Part shown: one piece after another, positions 51,398-60,634 of the stretch
Layout: each line of letters opens with the position of its first letter
Numbering within the stretch: position 1 is the stretch's first letter
Assembly (NCBI GenBank): GCA_903847605.1
Contig: CAINED010000029.1
Span: 1 to 64,000, forward strand
Length of the DNA: 64,000 bases
Reading direction: 5' to 3'
DNA from: an uncultured Hyphomicrobiales bacterium
GTDB taxonomy: Bacteria > Pseudomonadota > Alphaproteobacteria > Rhizobiales > Beijerinckiaceae
The notes under the pieces: model-generated
What the model was told of the DNA's origin: nothing
Databases searched by the model: none
The model's input: the letters and a program-made list of their open reading frames with translations, nothing else
Translations under genes and position numbers: made by a program

Positions 51398-52240
51398 TCA
51401 GGCGGCTTCGAAAGCAAGCTGCCCGGTGCGGATTGCAGGAAGGCCGTAGCGTCGCAGGATGGCGCGTAATGCGTCGTCCGGCGCGCCTCCGCTCGTGAAG
51501 AAGGCCGCGCCTTCGCCGTGATCACCGGATTGCGCGTGGATGAAACCGCGCTCGGAAAGCACGTGATCCGTGCGCCGCGCGATGGCTGGCGCGGGATCGA
51601 TGAATTCCACGGGCCAGCCGACCTTTGAGCCCGCGAGCTGAATGAAATGCGGCAGCAGCAAAGGATAGTGCGTGCAGGCGAGGACGACCGTGTCGGTGCG
51701 CGCGCCAGCCTGTTCCACGAAGCACGGCGCGAGTTCGCGCGCAAGTTCGTCAACTTCAGGCGCAATGCCGCGCATAAAAGCTTCGGCGATGGCTGCGAGA
51801 CTTTGGCTCCCGACCAGGTTGACCTGGCAATGGGAGGCATGTTCGCGAATGAGCGCCTGCGTGTAATCGCGCGCGACCGTGCCCGGTGTCGCCAGTATTG
51901 TGATGAGTCGCGAGCGTGATTTTTCCGCTGCCGGTTTTATGGCGGGCACGGTGCCGACGAACGGCAATTGCGGCCAGCGGGCGCGAAGATGCGGCAGCAC
52001 GAGAGTTGAGGCCGTGTTGCAGGCGATGACTACGATGTCAGGCGCGAATTCTTCGGCGAGACGGGCGATGACATTCATGACGCGCGCGACGACCAGGTCT
52101 TCGCTCAGGCGGCCATAGGGAAAGGCGGCGTCGTCGGCAGCGTATAGAAAATGCGCATGCGGGCGCAGGCGCAATATCTCGTCGTGGACCGTGAGTCCGC
52201 CGAGGCCGGAATCGAAGACGAGAATTTTGGGCGCGCGCAT
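51398..52240 (-). CDS. murI: Glutamate racemase
   Basis: A 280-residue enzyme that converts L- to D-glutamate for peptidoglycan. The two catalytic cysteines are in VIACNTASTLVLP and VLACTHYPLLLP, with FDSGLGGLTVHDEI at the start and YAADDAAFPYG as the loop usually written PYG. The frame is open far upstream, but the ATG at 52240 begins the conserved region. The stop lies three bases from the usp stop on the other strand. Nothing unusual is seen. Confidence 0.93.
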   Translation of the reverse strand: MRAPKILVFDSGLGGLTVHDEILRLRPHAHFLYAADDAAFPYGRLSEDLVVARVMNVIARLAEEFAPDIVVIACNTASTLVLPHLRARWPQLPFVGTVPAIKPAAEKSRSRLITILATPGTVARDYTQALIREHASHCQVNLVGSQSLAAIAEAFMRGIAPEVDELARELAPCFVEQAGARTDTVVLACTHYPLLLPHFIQLAGSKVGWPVEFIDPAPAIARRTDHVLSERGFIHAQSGDHGEGAAFFTSGGAPDDALRAILRRYGLPAIRTGQLAFEAA

Positions 52241-52296
52241 GATGAGGCTGAGACTGTCTCCCTGCGTCTTATGACAATCGGCAAATTTTGGCGATC

Positions 52297-53022
52297 TTAT
52301 TCCTTGATCCCCCACCCTTTCGCTATGTCGAGAATGCGGGAGGCCGTCAGCGCTGGATCGCTGCGCACGACATCGTGCATGGCGTCGAATTCGCTGTATT
52401 CCCATTGCGGATCGTCGCGCACCTGACGCGCGAGCATCTGGAAGGCCGAGCCCTTGTAGGCGGCGCAGAGGACATAATGGCGTTTCGGCCATGTGCGTTG
52501 TTCCGGCGAGCGCACGGAGACGAATTTCTCGGTCATGCAGCCGATGGGCTGGGGCGTGAAGAGCGAGCCCCACTTGGCGACAGGGGCGTCGCCGCGGGAT
52601 GGGATGTTGGGGCGCGGCACGGACTTGCCGCCATCATGCGCCTGCGCGACCTTCCATTGCGCCTCGGCCTGTTCAGGCCCGACGATATCCCAGAGCGACT
52701 GGTTCGATTGCGGCAGGAAGGCGTCGACATAGACCATGCCGGCGATGCGCTCGATCTCGCGGTCGGCCGCGCCGGTGATGACCATGCCGCCATAGCTATG
52801 GCCGACGATGAGAACGTTCTGGAGTTCCTCGTAGCGCATGAGACCCGCGATATCGGCGATATGCGTGTCGAGCGTCACGCGCTCGGGCGGAACGTGATTG
52901 CGCTCCGCCAGTCCCGTCAGCGTCGGCGCATAAACGTCATAGCCTTGCTTGCGCAGGATGCGCGCGGCGTCGCGCCATGACCATGCGCCGGTCCAGGCGC
53001 CGTGAACGAGAACGATCGGCAT
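52297..53022 (-). CDS. Alpha/beta hydrolase (esterase-like, EstC/salicylate-esterase group)
   Basis: A 241-residue hydrolase of the alpha/beta fold with oxyanion-hole segment LVHGAWTGAWSW, the nucleophile elbow VGHSYGG, and an aspartate/histidine pair likely near DDPQWE and FDAMHDV. The sequence is of the plant-like esterase/hydroxynitrile-lyase group that also includes bacterial carboxylesterases. There is no signal peptide. It lies between murI and a secreted protein gene on the minus strand, and no operon partner explains its substrate. Confidence 0.85.
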   Translation of the reverse strand: MPIVLVHGAWTGAWSWRDAARILRKQGYDVYAPTLTGLAERNHVPPERVTLDTHIADIAGLMRYEELQNVLIVGHSYGGMVITGAADREIERIAGMVYVDAFLPQSNQSLWDIVGPEQAEAQWKVAQAHDGGKSVPRPNIPSRGDAPVAKWGSLFTPQPIGCMTEKFVSVRSPEQRTWPKRHYVLCAAYKGSAFQMLARQVRDDPQWEYSEFDAMHDVVRSDPALTASRILDIAKGWGIKE

Positions 53023-53045
53023 AGTTCCTCCCTGATCTTGTTGGT

Positions 53046-54050
53046 TCAGCGGTTTTCGGTGGGACGCATGATGAGAACGTGGAAATCTTCGGTCGGCGTA
53101 AAATTCTGCCGGCGGATTTCGAATTGTGTCGCGGATATCTTCTTCACGCCCTGCCCGCAGAAGCTGACGACATTTTTGGGCGCGCCCTTGTCGATGACAA
53201 GGCGGAAGTCACGGATGGGTCCGGCCCAGTTCGCGCCGGTCCTGAGAATGTAGGAAATGCGCTGCTCTGTGAACGGCGCGCCGAATTCCAGTTTGGCGGC
53301 GGCGCGGGTGCGGCTCATTGTGTTGAGAAAATCACGATCCATGCAGTATTTCTGCTGGTAGGTCTTGAACCAGTCTTCCTTCACCTGGCCCGGCCAGCCG
53401 AGCGACGTGCCGGCGCTCTCGCCGGTTGCAGGCTTGTAGCTGTGTTCGACCCGCGTTTCGGCATTCGCCGGAAACGTCTGCTCCCAGTACCAGGTGGTCT
53501 TGAGCGTCCAGCGCGGCGTCGGATGTTTTTCCATCCCCTTGCCCTGATCGTATTCCATGATCTCGACGATCTCGAGCTTTTCCAGTTCTTCCCACTTCGA
53601 ACGCGGCAGCTTTTCGATCTCCTTGCCGGTGGATTCCAGATGCGGCGCGAGCGGAATGTTCAGCGAGCGCAGGAGCGCGGTGTGGTCGACATTGTTCACG
53701 AAAACCTTCTGCTCGACCTTTGCAACGACCGGCTTGCCGTTCACGAGGGTGCGGAAGGCGAGGATGTTTTCCGGCTCCTCGGTGGGAATGGAGAGCGGCT
53801 CTTCGCTACCGGTGACATCGGGCATGGGGAAAGCGACGTGGATCGTCACGTCGCGGCTGGCGCGATTGAAGAACACGTAATTCACGCGCACCTGCCCGGC
53901 GGAAATGAAGAGGTCCTCGCTGCGCATTTCGATGTCGTCGTTGCGCGTCAGGACGAGGCCGCCCGCCCCGAGTTCGGCCGAAGAATCGTTGGCGAGAAGG
54001 GGAGCCGCGGAAAGCGCGGAGAGGGCGAGAGCGCAAAGGAACGGACGCAT
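53046..54050 (-). CDS. Secreted DUF4424 family protein
   Basis: A 334-residue protein with signal peptide RPFLCALALSALSAAPLLA and mature start NDSSAELGAGGLVLTRND, characteristic of DUF4424. Next are IEMRSEDLFISAGQVRVNY and a beta-rich body ending in FEIRRQNFTPTEDFHVLIM. It is predicted to be periplasmic or surface associated. The ATG at 54050 starts the signal peptide; the longer frame is not needed. Its function is not known. It diverges from another secreted protein gene over about 130 bases. Confidence 0.85.
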   Translation of the reverse strand: MRPFLCALALSALSAAPLLANDSSAELGAGGLVLTRNDDIEMRSEDLFISAGQVRVNYVFFNRASRDVTIHVAFPMPDVTGSEEPLSIPTEEPENILAFRTLVNGKPVVAKVEQKVFVNNVDHTALLRSLNIPLAPHLESTGKEIEKLPRSKWEELEKLEIVEIMEYDQGKGMEKHPTPRWTLKTTWYWEQTFPANAETRVEHSYKPATGESAGTSLGWPGQVKEDWFKTYQQKYCMDRDFLNTMSRTRAAAKLEFGAPFTEQRISYILRTGANWAGPIRDFRLVIDKGAPKNVVSFCGQGVKKISATQFEIRRQNFTPTEDFHVLIMRPTENR

Positions 54051-54182
54051 GGGAATCCCTTGAATTTGCGGGTTAAGTCTAGCACGGCTTTCGCTTCGTT
54101 CTGCAATCGCTAATCTGGTGTGAAAGCGCACGGCCGTTCCGGGACTGGGACATTAGATCGGTTCAATCATCTGAGGCAGAAA

Positions 54183-54824
54183 ATGATCCGTATATCCATC
54201 AAGGCGCTGGCGTTCGCGGCTTTGGCTATCGCTTCGGGCGGACCGGTCCATTCGCAAGGCGCAACTCCTGCACAGGCAAACCGCGATTACATGCAGCGGG
54301 TGCTGGAAAGACTGCCGGGGGCCAATCCTGTCAACGTCTGTTTCGCGCGCCGGTATGACGCTGCTCATCTCGCCCGGTACCCCAAGCAAAAGGTGACGCA
54401 GATGATTTTTCTGCTGCATGCTTTTGAAATCGCGGGGGACAATGGCGCGGCCTATCCGATCGTCATTGGCGTAACGCTGCGCGGCAGGAAAGGGGTCTAT
54501 AATTCGGACGGCTCTTGTGGAGTCTCGCGAGATGAGAGCGGGGGAGCCATTCAACATCTGCGTTGCGGCATCGATGGCGACGGCGGCAGTTTCAACGTCG
54601 AACTGGCAAATGGCGACAAATCTTTGCTGGTGCGTCTGGAACGCGGCATCAGCATCAACCGGCCGGGCACGAACGAGAATCCCGATGAGCCGCCCGTCGA
54701 GCGGGACGGGCTGAAGGCGGGAACCGATGACAAAGTGTTTCGTATCGACCGTGTCTCCACTGAGGAATGCGCGAGACTGTTCCCCGACAGGAAGGCTTTT
54801 CGCGAATATCTGGAAATGCATTGA
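54183..54824 (+). CDS. Secreted protein of unknown function
   Basis: A 213-residue protein beginning with a signal sequence (IRISIKALAFAALAIASGGP, cleavage near VHSQ). The mature part has four or more cysteines (VNVCFARRYD, DGSCGVSR, HLRCGID, EECARLF) that could form disulfides in the periplasm. I do not recognise a family. ATG at 54183 is chosen for the signal sequence. The gene diverges from DUF4424; no other gene nearby has a related role. It has normal composition for the region and reads as a real gene. Confidence 0.65.
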   Translation: MIRISIKALAFAALAIASGGPVHSQGATPAQANRDYMQRVLERLPGANPVNVCFARRYDAAHLARYPKQKVTQMIFLLHAFEIAGDNGAAYPIVIGVTLRGRKGVYNSDGSCGVSRDESGGAIQHLRCGIDGDGGSFNVELANGDKSLLVRLERGISINRPGTNENPDEPPVERDGLKAGTDDKVFRIDRVSTEECARLFPDRKAFREYLEMH

Positions 54825-54938
54825 TGCGGTGCCCGTAGCTGGCCGGACGCGCGTCGCCGCTTGCGCACTTGCAGGCGCGGCGCTACGCCTGATGCGACCG
54901 TAGCGCATCGCTGGCGCGGCGGTATTTGCGGGGCCGGC

Positions 54939-55964
54939 ATGAGCAGCATCTCGAACAGCTACAAGAACAAATCCTGGCATCTCGTCTCGCGGCCGACGCG
55001 CGAGCAGCTGGCGGGTCCGCAAAATTTCACGCTCGTCGAAGGCGAGATGGCCGAACCAGCCGAGGGGCAGGTTCTGATCCGTCATCTCTTCCTGTCTCTC
55101 GATCCCTATATGCGCGGCCGCATGAACGACGGCAAAAGTTACGCCGCGCCGCAGAATCTGAACGAGACAATGGTGGGCGGCACGGTCGGCGAAATCGTGG
55201 CCTCGCGCCATCCGAAGTTCCGGGAAGGCGATCGCGTCGTCGGCATGGGCGGCTGGCAGCTTTATGCGCTGAGCGACGGTACGGGCCTGCGCAAGCTGCC
55301 GGCGAACGACAGCATTCCGGTCGAGGCTTATATCGGTCCGGCGGGCATGCCGGGCATCACGGCCTGGGTCGGCACGACGCAGATCATCAAGCCGAAGGCG
55401 GGCGAAACCTATGTCGTCTCGGCCGCCACGGGCGCGGTCGGCACGGTGGCGGGACAACTCGCAAAGATGGCGGGGGCGCGCGTCGTCGGAATTGCCGGCG
55501 GCGCGGACAAGTGCCGCTATGCCGTGGAGACGCTCGGGCTCGATGCCTGCGTCGATCATCGCGCGGCGGATTTCGAACGGCAATTGGCCGGGGCAACGCC
55601 CGATGGCATCGACGGTCTCTTCGAAAATGTCGGCGGCGATCCCTTCAAATTCGCGCTGCGGCGCATCAACTTTCATTCGCGCATCGCACTCTGCGGTCTC
55701 GTCGCCTCGGGCTATGACGGCACGCCGACGACGCTGGAAGACATGCGCATGGTGCTGAATGCGCGCTGCCTCATCCAGGGTTTCATCGTCACGGATTATC
55801 TGCCGCTCTGGCCGCAGGCGATTTCCGAACTCAGCGGCCAGCTCGCGAGCGGGCGCATCAAGTGGCGTACCAGCGTCGCGGAGGGCATCGAAGGCGCCCC
55901 TGAGGCATTCTTCTCGATGCTGAAGGGCGGCAATTTCGGCAAGCAGCTGGTGCGGCTGACATGA
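54939..55964 (+). CDS. NADP-dependent oxidoreductase, CurA/leukotriene B4 dehydrogenase type (MDR)
   Basis: A 341-residue medium-chain reductase. It starts with NKSWHLVSRPT and LFLSLDPYMRGRMNDGKSYA, the DPYMRGRM block of the CurA/PTGR group, then AATGAVGTVAGQLAKMAG (NADP-binding) and GIDGLFENVGGDPF. It reduces or oxidises alpha,beta-unsaturated carbonyls without zinc; catalytic zinc ligands are absent. The ATG at 54939 begins MSSISNSYK. It is followed by the acyl-CoA dehydrogenase pair after about 140 bases, so it may handle an unsaturated intermediate of the same pathway. Confidence 0.87.
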   Translation: MSSISNSYKNKSWHLVSRPTREQLAGPQNFTLVEGEMAEPAEGQVLIRHLFLSLDPYMRGRMNDGKSYAAPQNLNETMVGGTVGEIVASRHPKFREGDRVVGMGGWQLYALSDGTGLRKLPANDSIPVEAYIGPAGMPGITAWVGTTQIIKPKAGETYVVSAATGAVGTVAGQLAKMAGARVVGIAGGADKCRYAVETLGLDACVDHRAADFERQLAGATPDGIDGLFENVGGDPFKFALRRINFHSRIALCGLVASGYDGTPTTLEDMRMVLNARCLIQGFIVTDYLPLWPQAISELSGQLASGRIKWRTSVAEGIEGAPEAFFSMLKGGNFGKQLVRLT

Positions 55965-56105
55965 ATTGAATGCGCCTTCCGGCATTGCTGCCATGCCGTT
56001 CTTAGACGCTGGAAAACAATTGACCTCAACAATCGAACCGCGCAAACCTGAAGGCAACGGTTCGGCTGCCCAGGCAGCCGCCATGACATCCGGAGGACCC
56101 GCCCC

Positions 56106-57287
56106 ATGGACCTGAAATACCCCGAGCGCGCGGCGCGCTTCGCCGACGAAGTGCGCGCCTTCGTGCGCAAGGAATTGCCTGCGGAAATCAGAGACAAGGT
56201 GCAGCGGCGGCAGAAGATCACGCCGGAAGACCAGCGCACGTGGCAGCGCAAACTCTGCGACAAGGGCTGGGCCTGTCCGTCATGGCCCAAGGAGTATGGC
56301 GGCCCCGGCTTCGATGTCATGGAGAGGATGATCTTCGACAACATCTGTTCGGAAGAAGGCGCGCCCTCGGCGCTGCCCTTCGGCGAACTAATGATTTCGC
56401 CAGTGCTCTTCGCCGTCGGCTCGCCGGAACAGAAGGCGCAATTGCTGCCGAAAATCCGCACGCTCGAATACTGGTTCTGTCAGGGTTTTTCGGAGCCGGG
56501 CTCGGGCTCTGACCTGGCCTCGCTGCGCACGCGCGCCGTGCAGGATGGCGACGACTGGGTCATCAACGGCCAGAAGATGTGGACGAGCGGCGCACATAAC
56601 GCCAACTGGATATTCATGCTCGTACGTACGAATACCGAGGTGAAGCAGCAGGAAGGCATTTCGATGTTTGTCTTCCCGATGTCGACGCCCGGCATCACCG
56701 TGCGCCCCATCGTCACGATGGACGGCGAGCATCACACCAACGAGACCTTCTTCGATAACGTGCGTGTGCCCAAGACGGCGCTGATCGGCGAAGTGAACAA
56801 GGGCTGGACCTATGCGAAACTGCTGCTCGGACACGAGCGCACGTCCATTGCACGCATCGGCCAGTCGAAGCGCGAGTTGCGCCGCCTGAAGGCGCTGGCG
56901 AGCGAGATCAATATCACCGGCGCGCCGCTGATGGATCACACGCCCTTCCGCGATCGGGTGGCGGCGGTCGAGATCGAACTGCTCGCGCTCGAAATCACGG
57001 CGCTGCGCGCTATCGCCAAGGGCGGTTCGCCCGGCGTCGAGGCGAACCTTCTCAAGGTGAAGGGTTCGGAAATCCAGCAGAAGCTGACCGAACTCTTCAT
57101 GGATGCTGCCGGGCCCTATGGCCTGCCGTTCGATCCCGATCGCGGATTGCATGACGGCAACGAGCCCATCGGCTTCGACGAAGCTGCGTCGCTCGGCCCG
57201 AACTATCTGATGACGCGCGTCGTGACGATCTATGGCGGATCGAACGAAATCCAGCGCAACATCGTTTCGAAAACTCTGGGGCTCTGA
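56106..57287 (+). CDS. Acyl-CoA dehydrogenase, first of a pair
   Basis: A 393-residue flavoprotein with the ACAD pattern CQGFSEPGSGSDLASLRTRA, VINGQKMWTSGAHNANWIF and VTIYGGSNEIQRNIVSKTLG. The usual catalytic glutamate of the medium-chain type at YEGTxxIQ is glycine here (YGGSNEIQ), as in many subunits whose base lies elsewhere; the conserved LGHERTSIARIG helix may supply it. A GGAGG ribosome-binding site precedes ATG 56106. The next gene is a shorter, divergent acyl-CoA dehydrogenase six bases on, so the two may form a heteromeric enzyme like the ChsE1/ChsE2 or FadE28/29 pairs. Confidence 0.87.
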   Translation: MDLKYPERAARFADEVRAFVRKELPAEIRDKVQRRQKITPEDQRTWQRKLCDKGWACPSWPKEYGGPGFDVMERMIFDNICSEEGAPSALPFGELMISPVLFAVGSPEQKAQLLPKIRTLEYWFCQGFSEPGSGSDLASLRTRAVQDGDDWVINGQKMWTSGAHNANWIFMLVRTNTEVKQQEGISMFVFPMSTPGITVRPIVTMDGEHHTNETFFDNVRVPKTALIGEVNKGWTYAKLLLGHERTSIARIGQSKRELRRLKALASEINITGAPLMDHTPFRDRVAAVEIELLALEITALRAIAKGGSPGVEANLLKVKGSEIQQKLTELFMDAAGPYGLPFDPDRGLHDGNEPIGFDEAASLGPNYLMTRVVTIYGGSNEIQRNIVSKTLGL

Positions 57288-57293
57288 GACATC

Positions 57294-58424
57294 ATGGACT
57301 TCACGCTGACGGAAACCCAGTCGCTGCTCAAGGATACGGCCGAACGGCTGGTGCGCGAAAAATATACGTTCGACGAACGCAAGAAGATCGTCGCTGCGGA
57401 TGAAAGCTATTCAAAGGCGCTCTGGGATGAGTTCGCGTCGCTCGGCCTTCTCGGCGTCGAGATCGACGAAGACTGCGGCGGCATTGGCGGCTCCTTTGCC
57501 GATCTCGCCATTGTGCTCGAAGCTTTTGGGCGCGGTCTCGTGGTCGAGCCCTATCTCTCGACGGTCGTGATTGGCGTGGGCCTCATCAATACGGCGGACA
57601 AGGGCGATCGGCGCAAGGATCTGCTGACGCAGGTCGCGGCGGGCACGCTGACTTTGGCGCTTGCGCATGGCGAACCGAAATCACGCTATAGCCTCGAACA
57701 TGTGGAGACGCGTGCGCGCAAGGACGGCGGCGACTATGTCATCAATGGCGCGAAGGCTGTCGTGATCGGCGGCGATAGCGCGGACAAGCTGATCGTCTCG
57801 GCGCGGACCGATGGCAATGCGACCGATCGGAATGGCGTGACGCTGTTCCTCGTCGATGGCAATGCCGCCGGCATTCACAAGCGCGCCTATCGCAACATGG
57901 ATGACCGGGGTGCCGCCGAAATCACTTTCGAGAATGTGCGCGTGCCCGAAAGCGCTGTGCTCGGCCCTGTGGGCGGGGCGTTGCCGCTGATCGAAGCCGC
58001 CAACGATCGCGGCGCTGCGGCGCTTTGCTGCGAGGCCGCCGGCGCGATGAAGGCCGTCAATGAGATCACGCTGGAATATTTGAAGACGCGCAATCAGTTC
58101 GGCCGCCCAATCGGCAAGTTCCAGGTGTTGCAACACCGCATGGCCGACATGGCGATGGCGGAAGAGCAGGCGCGCTCGATGGTTTATCTCGCCGTCGATT
58201 TCGCCAACGAGCCCGATGCCGCCGAACGTGCACAAGCGATCTCCGCCGCCAAGGTGCAGATCTCGCATTCCGGTCAGATCGTCGGGCGCGGCGCGGTGCA
58301 ACTGCATGGGGGCATCGGCATGACCATCGAACTGGTCGTCGGCCATTACATGCGCCGTCTCACGAGCATTGAAAAAATGTTCGGCGATATCGACTGGCAT
58401 ATCGGCCGCTTCGCGGCAGCCTGA
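57294..58424 (+). CDS. Acyl-CoA dehydrogenase, second of a pair
   Basis: A 376-residue acyl-CoA dehydrogenase-fold protein. FTLTETQSLLKDTAERLVRE, EIDEDCGGIGGSFADLAIV and LKTRNQFGRPIGKFQVLQHR are typical, and the C-terminal QLHGGIGMTIE carries the substrate-side loop of the second-subunit type. The fatty-acid-binding and FAD sites are therefore likely shared with the gene just upstream (six-base gap). Substrates would be bulky acyl-CoAs such as isoprenoid- or steroid-like side chains; this is inferred from the pairing. The downstream SDR-like gene starts two bases after its stop. Confidence 0.87.
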   Translation: MDFTLTETQSLLKDTAERLVREKYTFDERKKIVAADESYSKALWDEFASLGLLGVEIDEDCGGIGGSFADLAIVLEAFGRGLVVEPYLSTVVIGVGLINTADKGDRRKDLLTQVAAGTLTLALAHGEPKSRYSLEHVETRARKDGGDYVINGAKAVVIGGDSADKLIVSARTDGNATDRNGVTLFLVDGNAAGIHKRAYRNMDDRGAAEITFENVRVPESAVLGPVGGALPLIEAANDRGAAALCCEAAGAMKAVNEITLEYLKTRNQFGRPIGKFQVLQHRMADMAMAEEQARSMVYLAVDFANEPDAAERAQAISAAKVQISHSGQIVGRGAVQLHGGIGMTIELVVGHYMRRLTSIEKMFGDIDWHIGRFAAA

Positions 58425-58425
58425 A

Positions 58426-59199
58426 GTGGCTGCCTCGCGCCGGATCGTCATTGCTGGCGGAACCGGCGCGCTCGGCGGTTTGAGCGCAGATTTTCTTGCG
58501 AAGCGTGGCGATGTCGAAGCGCTCGCGCTGTCGCGTAGCGGCAATGCGGCCGGCGATGTCCATGGCGTCGCCGCCGATTTGCTGAGCGGCGAAAACCTCG
58601 ACAACGCTCTGGCCGGCGCAGATGCGGTGATCTGGTGCGCGCATGATCGCGCGGCGCATGAGAACGATGCGAAGGCCATGCGCAATTTGCTCGCCGCGTG
58701 CGCGAAAGCCGGTGTCCAAAATCTCGTTTATGCCGGCATCGTCGGCATCGAGACGTCGCTGGTTTCGCCCTATTACGCGGGAAAATTGAGGGAAGAGCAG
58801 GTCATCGAAGCGTCGGGCGTTCCGCATACGATCCTGCGCGCGGCGCAATTCCACGATCTCGTGCTGACGGTGCTGCAGGCCTGCGATGACGGATCGCGCT
58901 ACCTTGTCCCGCATCCCCTCAAGCTGCGCCCTGTCGCCATCGGCCCGGTCGCGCAGCAGCTTGCCGATCTCGCCTTGCAGCCGCCGCTGGGACGCGCGCC
59001 GGATATTGCGGGACCGGAAGACCGGGAGCTGGCGGATTTCGCGCGCATCTTCTGCCGCGTCACCGGCAGCGCGAAGTCTGTGTTCGAAACCAGTGAAATT
59101 CCGTCGCGCTGGGCGAGCCTGCAGACTCTGACGCACGGGCCGGCCGAACGCGCAGGTCCGACATTCGAAAAGTGGTTGCGGCAACGGCAAGAGGATTAG
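58426..59199 (+). CDS. NAD(P)-binding protein, atypical SDR (NmrA-like)
   Basis: A 257-residue Rossmann-fold protein with VIAGGTGALGGLSADFLAKR, the GGTGxxG nucleotide loop, then WCAHDRAAHEND and NLVYAGIVGIET. No YxxxK catalytic pair of classical SDRs stands out; it resembles the NmrA/atypical SDR group that reduces or senses NAD(P). The frame begins with a GTG at 58426, one base after the acyl-CoA dehydrogenase stop codon, so the longer start within that gene is not needed. It belongs to the acyl-CoA operon; the substrate is unknown. Confidence 0.75.
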   Translation: MAASRRIVIAGGTGALGGLSADFLAKRGDVEALALSRSGNAAGDVHGVAADLLSGENLDNALAGADAVIWCAHDRAAHENDAKAMRNLLAACAKAGVQNLVYAGIVGIETSLVSPYYAGKLREEQVIEASGVPHTILRAAQFHDLVLTVLQACDDGSRYLVPHPLKLRPVAIGPVAQQLADLALQPPLGRAPDIAGPEDRELADFARIFCRVTGSAKSVFETSEIPSRWASLQTLTHGPAERAGPTFEKWLRQRQED

Positions 59200-59337
59200 C
59201 GGTACTCGGGGTTATGCGTGGCTGCTGCCCACACTTCCCACCCCGTTCTCCCACGCAAATTTTTCGCAGCGCAGCACGAAATATTTGCCAAATTCGAGCG
59301 CTGAAGCGAATTTTTCGCGCAGCGTGCCGATTGCTAG

Positions 59338-59361
59338 GGCAGGGGCATCTTGACCCCTGCC
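59338..59361. other. Stem-loop in the leader of the aminotransferase gene
   Basis: GGCAGGGG and CCCCTGCC, perfect eight-base arms with an eight-base loop, lie about 60 bases before the aminotransferase ATG. No T tract follows. It could be the end of the upstream operon or a leader structure. The surrounding 220 bases (59200-59419) hold no other gene. Confidence 0.4.
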
Positions 59362-59419
59362 GCTTTGGTCACCAAGGATTCCCGGCAACAGCAGTCCAAG
59401 AGGAAACTGAGGCCTCGCC

Positions 59420-60559
59420 ATGAACCGCAAGATCACCGATCCCTTTCTCCCGCCGGAACGTCTCCTTTTGGGCCCTGGCCCATCGCCGGTTGCGCCGGAA
59501 GTGCTGGCGGCCATGGCGCATCCGACCATCGGCCATCTCGATCCCGCCTTCATCGGCCTGATGGACGAGTTGAAGGCGATGCTGCAGACGATGTTCAACA
59601 CGAAGAACGAGGCCACTTTCACGGTCGCGGGGCCGGGCAGCGTCGGCATGGACGCCTGCATCCTCAACATGATCGAACCCGGCGACAAGATTCTGATCGC
59701 GCGCAACGGCGTCTTCGGCATGCGCATGAGCGAAGTCGCCTCGCGCGGCGGCGCGACCGTCGTGCCGCTCGATTTCGAATGGGGGACGCCGGTGGATCCG
59801 GCTGCCGTCGACGCGGCGCTCGCTAAGGACAAGGACATCAAGTTCCTCGCTTTCGTGCATGCGGAAACCTCGACTGGCGTGTTGTCCGACGCACAGGCGC
59901 TGGGCGCAGTCGCGAAGAAGCACAACGTCTTCTCGATCATGGATTGCGTGACCAGCGTCGGCGGCGTTCCCGTCGAGATGGATGCATGGAGCATCGACGT
60001 TCTCTACACCGGCACGCAAAAGTGCCTGAGCTGTCCGCCGGGCCTGTCGCCGGTGTCGTTCAATCAGCGCGCGATCGATCACATCAAGGCGCGCAAGACC
60101 AAGGTTCTCTCGTGGTTCCTCGATGTCACGCAGGTGATGGCCTATTGGGGCGGCGAGGGCGCGCGGGCCTATCACCACACCGCGCCGATCAATGCGCTCT
60201 ACGGCTTGCATGAAGCCTTGCGCCGCGTCCTCGTCGAAGGGCTCGATGCGGCTTTCGCGCGCCATCGCAAGGCGCATCAGTATCTCGTTGCAGGCTTGCA
60301 GAAGCGTGGCATGGAAATGCTTGTCGCCGAGTCCTATCGCCTGCCGCAACTCAACGCGGTGAAGATCCCCGCTGGCGCCGACGACGCGAAGGTGCGCCGT
60401 TCGTTGTTGCTCGATCACGGCATCGAAATCGGCGCAGGCCTCGGCCCGCTCGCGGGCAAGGTGTGGCGCATCGGTTTGATGGGCGAAGGCGCGCGCGTCG
60501 AAAGCGTGGATCGCCTGCTTGCGGCGCTCGACAAGGTGCTGGTGAAAGAGCCGGCCTAA
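59420..60559 (+). CDS. Class V aminotransferase, alanine/serine-glyoxylate type
   Basis: A 379-residue PLP enzyme. LLLGPGPSPVAPEVLAAMAH and AGPGSVGMDACILNMIEPGD are the N-terminal signatures of AGXT-type enzymes; VHAETSTGVLSD and MDCVTSVGGVPVEMDAW bind the cofactor, and the PLP lysine is in YTGTQKCLSCPPG. It would transaminate glyoxylate with alanine or serine, so it may dispose of glyoxylate or enter the serine cycle if this organism uses C1 compounds. A purine-ureide (ureidoglycine) aminotransferase is another possibility. A terminator follows after 26 bases, so it is a single transcription unit. Confidence 0.87.
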   Translation: MNRKITDPFLPPERLLLGPGPSPVAPEVLAAMAHPTIGHLDPAFIGLMDELKAMLQTMFNTKNEATFTVAGPGSVGMDACILNMIEPGDKILIARNGVFGMRMSEVASRGGATVVPLDFEWGTPVDPAAVDAALAKDKDIKFLAFVHAETSTGVLSDAQALGAVAKKHNVFSIMDCVTSVGGVPVEMDAWSIDVLYTGTQKCLSCPPGLSPVSFNQRAIDHIKARKTKVLSWFLDVTQVMAYWGGEGARAYHHTAPINALYGLHEALRRVLVEGLDAAFARHRKAHQYLVAGLQKRGMEMLVAESYRLPQLNAVKIPAGADDAKVRRSLLLDHGIEIGAGLGPLAGKVWRIGLMGEGARVESVDRLLAALDKVLVKEPA

Positions 60560-60585
60560 TTCGAAGCCATTTACAAATTGAAAGC

Positions 60586-60620
60586 GCCTTCCGGAGATGT
60601 CCGGAAGGCACTTCTTTTTT
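60586..60620 (+). terminator. Rho-independent terminator after the aminotransferase gene
   Basis: Perfect ten-base stem GCCTTCCGGA/TCCGGAAGGC (60586-60595 and 60600-60609) with a four-base loop, followed by ACTTCTTTTTT. It lies 26 bases after the stop of the plus-strand gene and just before the stop of the minus-strand OB-fold gene. Confidence 0.9.
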
Positions 60621-60634
60621 GCTATATGATGGCT